A stretch of 64,000 nt of DNA from JBBECF01 sp040881945 (GTDB lineage: Bacteria > Pseudomonadota > Alphaproteobacteria > Dongiales > Dongiaceae), in NCBI GenBank assembly GCA_040881945.1, contig JBBECF010000157.1:14408-78407 (forward strand). Reading direction: 5' to 3'. How positions within the stretch are numbered: the stretch's first letter is position 1; every line of letters starts with the position of its first letter. The translations under genes and the position numbers were made by a program. The notes under the pieces are model-generated. The model made no database searches. It was not told the origin of the DNA and saw nothing but the letters and a program-made list of their open reading frames with translations. This document shows, in pieces, positions 61,346-64,000 of this stretch.

Positions 61346-61443
61346 CCCCTCACCCCACCCTCTCCCCCCGCTTGCGGGGGGAGAGGCATACGAAGGGTTG
61401 GGCGCGGCCTCGGCCCGCGCCCTACCCGGAGTTGGGTGAGGGG
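61346..61443. repeat. CCCTCACCC/GGGTGAGGG dispersed repeat with inner hairpin
   Basis: Outer arms CCCCTCACCC (61346-61355) and GGGTGAGGGG (61434-61443) enclose a strong stem, CCTCTCCCCCC and GGGGGGAGAGG, around GCTTGC. Repeats of this pattern are scattered in many alphaproteobacterial genomes. It lies 10 bases after the aminotransferase stop and may double as its terminator. Confidence 0.7.
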
Positions 61444-61463
61444 AGGCGCCAACGCCGGCCATA

Positions 61464-61692
61464 TCCCGCGAGACGGCGAAAAAGTGAACGACGAACCCCA
61501 TACGCAGCGGGAAGTCTCGCGGGAGAAGGGGGGCGTCCCCTGGGAGAAACGCCACCTTCGGGCGCCGAGCGGATCGAGTCCGGCGATGGGCTTCGGTCCA
61601 CTCCGCAGGCGGTTGCACGTCCGTAGCCGCTCCGGCGAGACCTCGAATCCGAGCGATGCACCCCATGTCCAGCGGGAAATCCCGCGGGAGAC
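61464..61692. repeat. inverted and direct CGGGAAGTCTCGCGGGA-type repeats
   Basis: An 11-bp inverted repeat TCCCGCGAGAC (61464-) and GTCTCGCGGGA (about 61513-) encloses about 38 bases. A related direct copy, CAGCGGGAAATCCCGCGGGAG, occurs near 61670, about 166 bases further on. The whole gap 61336-62206 has no credible gene and carries these repeats, a promoter-like site (61963-61996) and a possible IS end. Confidence 0.5.
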
Positions 61693-61962
61693 GCGGGCCG
61701 ACTCCGCGGGACAAGGGCCGTCTCGACCGTCGTAGGGGCGAGGTTCAAACTCGTCCCGACCGTTTCGATCGTGCGAGTCGAATCGGCGCCCGAGCGGCGC
61801 CGCACTCCGGGGCTACCCTCCGGCGGGCCACCGCATCGAGACCACGGGCGCATCGCCCCCGGCCGGCAAGAGCCAGCAGACCGAATGGCGGTCCTTCCGG
61901 CCGGATCCTCTGTTCACGATGCCAAACAACGACCCCCGGGGCTTGACGGGGGCAAGCGCCAC

Positions 61963-61996
61963 TTGACGCCAACCCATTGTAGGACTATCCTCCTAC
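61963..61996 (+). promoter_or_regulatory. promoter with palindromic operator over the -10 box
   Basis: TTGACG (61963-61968), a 17-bp spacer and TATCCT (61986-61991). A perfect 6-bp inverted repeat GTAGGA-N6-TCCTAC (61979-61996) straddles the -10, the usual place for a repressor. It points towards the exonuclease-BRCT gene 210 bases downstream. Confidence 0.5.
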
Positions 61997-62048
61997 CGAG
62001 ATCAAGAGCCCGGAAGACGCAGGGCGCGATCCGCTTTCCGCCTCACCC

Positions 62049-62120
62049 GGCTGTAAATTCGCGCGCAATAGTGACCCCCTGGGGGGAAAATGGGGATGAG
62101 TCCAATTTCGTGGCTCCAAC
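62049..62120. mobile_element. possible IS21-type end remnant
   Basis: The stretch GCGCGCAATAGTGACCCCCT and the following GGAAAATGGGGATGAGTCCA resemble, from memory, the terminal repeats of IS21-family elements. No transposase remains. The call rests on pattern memory only. Confidence 0.25.
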
Positions 62121-62206
62121 GGTCGGCTTCTGGTCGCTCTCGGGGAACGAAACGGGGAAATAAGTAAACTGTCACCGTTTTCACACCGTTTTCAAGGTGC
62201 TAACTG

Positions 62207-63478
62207 ATGTCACTTTCCCCGATCGCCGGTCCAATAGCCGTAATCGATGTGGAAACGACGGGCTTATTCCCGTTTCGCCACGACCGCGTGGTCGAAGTGG
62301 CTGCCGTTATTGTGCAGGCTGACGGGCGTATTGGACGCGAGTTCGTATCGCTGGTGAATCCAGTGCGGGACATCGGGCCGAGCAGCATCCACGGTTTGAC
62401 CTCGGAAGATATTCTCCACGCTCCGCGGTTCGCAGACATCGCGGCGCAGCTATTGGACGTGCTGAGCGGCACGGTGGCAATAGCCGCTCACAACGTTCGC
62501 TTCGACCGCCAGTTCTTGGAGAGCGAGTTCTCGCGGCTAGGTTACCAGTTACCAGACTGCTTCAGCATTTGCACAATGCAGTTGGCGGGAGGCGGAAAAC
62601 TAACGGACTGTTGCCGTGACTATGGAATCTCACTAAAAGGCGAAGCCCATCATGCCCTCGCCGATGCCCGTGCCGCCGCTCGGCTGCTGATCTGCCTTCT
62701 CTCTGACCAATCCCAAACTGTTAAGGAGCTTCGCCAGGTTACGCCAATTCAATGGCCAGCTATTCCAAATATAGGGAAGCAACCAGTAACGCGTGATGAG
62801 TCCCGCCGTCGCCAAACGGAACCGCCCACATACCTACAACGTCTTCTCGGACGAATGCACGACCGCGCCCTGCCCGCGGCCGTCGACGGCGCAGTTTTGG
62901 CCTACGGAGCGCTACTCGATCGGGCGTTGGAAGATCGTAATGTGGACGACTCCGAAGCCGATGCGCTGGTGGAGACGGCCGCAAAATGGGGCTTGAACAG
63001 AGACCAAATAGAGCTTGCCCACCGCGACTATTTGAACCAACTCGCCATCGCCGCGATAGCCGATGGAATCGTCACGGATGCTGAACGACGCGATCTAGAA
63101 CTCGTCATACGACTGCTCGGCCAAGAGCAACGCGACTGGGACGACATACTTAGCGAAGCCGCCGCAAAGGTCTCGGAGACACACCTTAATCCGACTCCGT
63201 ATCCGGAAGCTGAGGCGAGCTTGTCGGGGAAGCGTGTTTGTTTCACGGGAGAGCTGCAATGCCGGCATGCCGGGCAGATGATTTCGCGTGAGTTGGCGGA
63301 AGAACTTGCCACCAAAGCCGGCATGATTGTGGCGGCCTCTGTCACCAAGAAGCTCGATCTGCTTGTATTGGCCGACCCGCACTCGCAGTCCGGAAAAGCC
63401 AAGAAGGCCCGGCAATATGGCGTCCGGATCATGCACGAACTCGCATTCTGGAAGGCTATCGGCGTGAAGGTAGAATGA
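62207..63478 (+). CDS. DnaQ-like exonuclease with TerB-like and BRCT domains
   Basis: 423 residues. Residues 1-175 are a DEDDh 3'-5' exonuclease: VIDVETTGLFPF (Exo I), IAAHNVRFDRQFLESEF (Exo II) and HHALADARAAARL (Exo III). Residues 215-320 are helical with two TerB-like half-repeats (DRNVDDSEADALVETAAKWG, DGIVTDAERRDLELVIRLLG). Residues 335-423 are a BRCT domain (LSGKRVCFTGELQ to MHELAFWKAIG). GC content is clearly lower than the rest of the window, which fits acquired DNA. A role in DNA repair or defence against foreign DNA is inference. Confidence 0.85.
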   Translation: MSLSPIAGPIAVIDVETTGLFPFRHDRVVEVAAVIVQADGRIGREFVSLVNPVRDIGPSSIHGLTSEDILHAPRFADIAAQLLDVLSGTVAIAAHNVRFDRQFLESEFSRLGYQLPDCFSICTMQLAGGGKLTDCCRDYGISLKGEAHHALADARAAARLLICLLSDQSQTVKELRQVTPIQWPAIPNIGKQPVTRDESRRRQTEPPTYLQRLLGRMHDRALPAAVDGAVLAYGALLDRALEDRNVDDSEADALVETAAKWGLNRDQIELAHRDYLNQLAIAAIADGIVTDAERRDLELVIRLLGQEQRDWDDILSEAAAKVSETHLNPTPYPEAEASLSGKRVCFTGELQCRHAGQMISRELAEELATKAGMIVAASVTKKLDLLVLADPHSQSGKAKKARQYGVRIMHELAFWKAIGVKVE

Positions 63479-63605
63479 GCGGAAATATGCCGCTTGGTGA
63501 GTTCTCCGTGAATAACGTGAATAACGAACAATAACGAATAACGATCGTTGAGGCCTATCGCGATCGCACTCATCGGCAATGCCTATGGAAAGAAGCGGAC
63601 ATGGC

Positions 63606-63827
63606 CTATATTCCGGTCTTCGCCGAGCGCCGCCTTAACCGAGTCGCTGCTTTAGGCCGGTCCGGCGCAATGAGCTGGTCGGCGGCGCTAGCGCCCGTGC
63701 TCTGCGACCGCGCACGCGCGAGCGCCTTTTCGATGCGTTTAATTATGCGTTGAGTAGCAGCGAGTTGCAGGTCGCGCCGGTACAAGGCAAAATACCTATT
63801 AGCATGTTGAGCTGCTTCGGCTGACAT
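63606..63827 (-). CDS. hypothetical short protein
   Basis: 73 residues, MSAEAAQHANRYFALYRRDL then Arg/Lys-rich, without recognisable domain. It could be real or a remnant in the accessory tail. The flanks 63479-63605 and 63828-64000 show no other gene on either strand. Confidence 0.35.
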   Translation of the reverse strand: MSAEAAQHANRYFALYRRDLQLAATQRIIKRIEKALARARSQSTGASAADQLIAPDRPKAATRLRRRSAKTGI

Positions 63828-63882
63828 TCCGGTCCTAATAAGGCATATCGTAAGCCGGTCAAGCGCCTCGATTTCGCCGGCT

Positions 63883-63972
63883 TGTCCGATTTCGTCGGCA
63901 TCTTCATCGAGGAGCTGCCCAACCAGCCCCTTTTCGTGGCGGATGAATGAGCTGGTCCTGGAAAATCGGACA
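63883..63972. repeat. 10-bp inverted repeat near the right edge
   Basis: TGTCCGATTT (63883-63892) and AAATCGGACA (63963-63972). The sequence after the second arm (CAGGGGGCTAAGGTG) recalls the left end of an IS3-family element that would continue beyond the window. Confidence 0.3.
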
Positions 63973-64000
63973 GGGGGCTAAGGTGTATTCCGCCGGGTAA

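Noticed and set aside
61464..61692. CRISPR array
   Set aside because: Only two or three imperfect units with unequal, too-long spacing and no cas genes.

Overview
The window is high-GC DNA from an alphaproteobacterium, probably of Rhodospirillales type. Three things point there: a full 14-gene nuoA-N operon followed by birA-coaX-rnj-mce-proS-lolC-lolD, a tig-clpP-clpX-lon-hup block, and a glnB-glnA pair behind a sigma-54 promoter. Most of the window is housekeeping sequence on the minus strand.

Layout. 1-2738 (minus): the 5' part of dnaE and an OmpA-C/coiled-coil envelope protein. 2913-7647 (plus): a compact operon for a pyrroloquinoline-quinone-like peptide modification system. Its order is pqqA, pqqD, pqqE, a 32-residue single-TM ORF, a short PuuD/urate-oxidase-N-like membrane protein, a SerC-fold aminotransferase and a Ste24-type M48 peptidase. 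Neither pqqB nor pqqC is present. 7669-9285 (minus): an orphan integrase arm-binding domain and a methyltransferase. 9297-17797 (minus): lolD, lolC, proS, a small exported protein, tag, DUF1467, mce, rnj, coaX, birA. 17794-32011 (minus): complex I, nuoN back to nuoA. 32083-32300: tRNA-Asp and tRNA-Val. 32425-38992 (minus): hup, lon, clpX, clpP, tig. 39063-47528: tRNA-Leu, a small periplasmic molybdopterin-fold protein, an AceE/transketolase-like ThDP enzyme, nnr, an HpcH aldolase, a Sel1-SPOR protein, an NTF2-like protein and tRNA-His. 47664-50858 (plus): an aspartate-type aminotransferase, glnB, glnA. 50881-56427: an exported protein, a thioesterase, parE, a lipoprotein and a DEAD-box helicase. 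Two palindromic GGGGAC repeats lie in this stretch. 56774-61335: an ADP-forming acyl-CoA synthetase, a TetR-XRE fusion regulator and a divergent class III aminotransferase. 61346-64000: an accessory tail of lower GC with repeats, possible IS ends and an exonuclease-BRCT gene.

The strongest candidate for an undescribed system is the operon at 3055-7647. PqqA, PqqD and PqqE look canonical, so a Glu-Tyr cross-linked peptide should be made. The two enzymes that finish PQQ are missing from the locus. In their place, with stop/start overlaps, come a transaminase whose SerC phosphate-site residues are replaced, a membrane metalloprotease and two small membrane proteins. The operon, with dnaE-side and lolD-side passengers and an integrase fragment, sits between lolD and dnaE, which I recall as adjacent in many alphaproteobacteria. 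This suggests acquisition by insertion. Whether pqqB/pqqC exist elsewhere in the genome cannot be seen here and decides between a split PQQ pathway and a new PQQ-like product.
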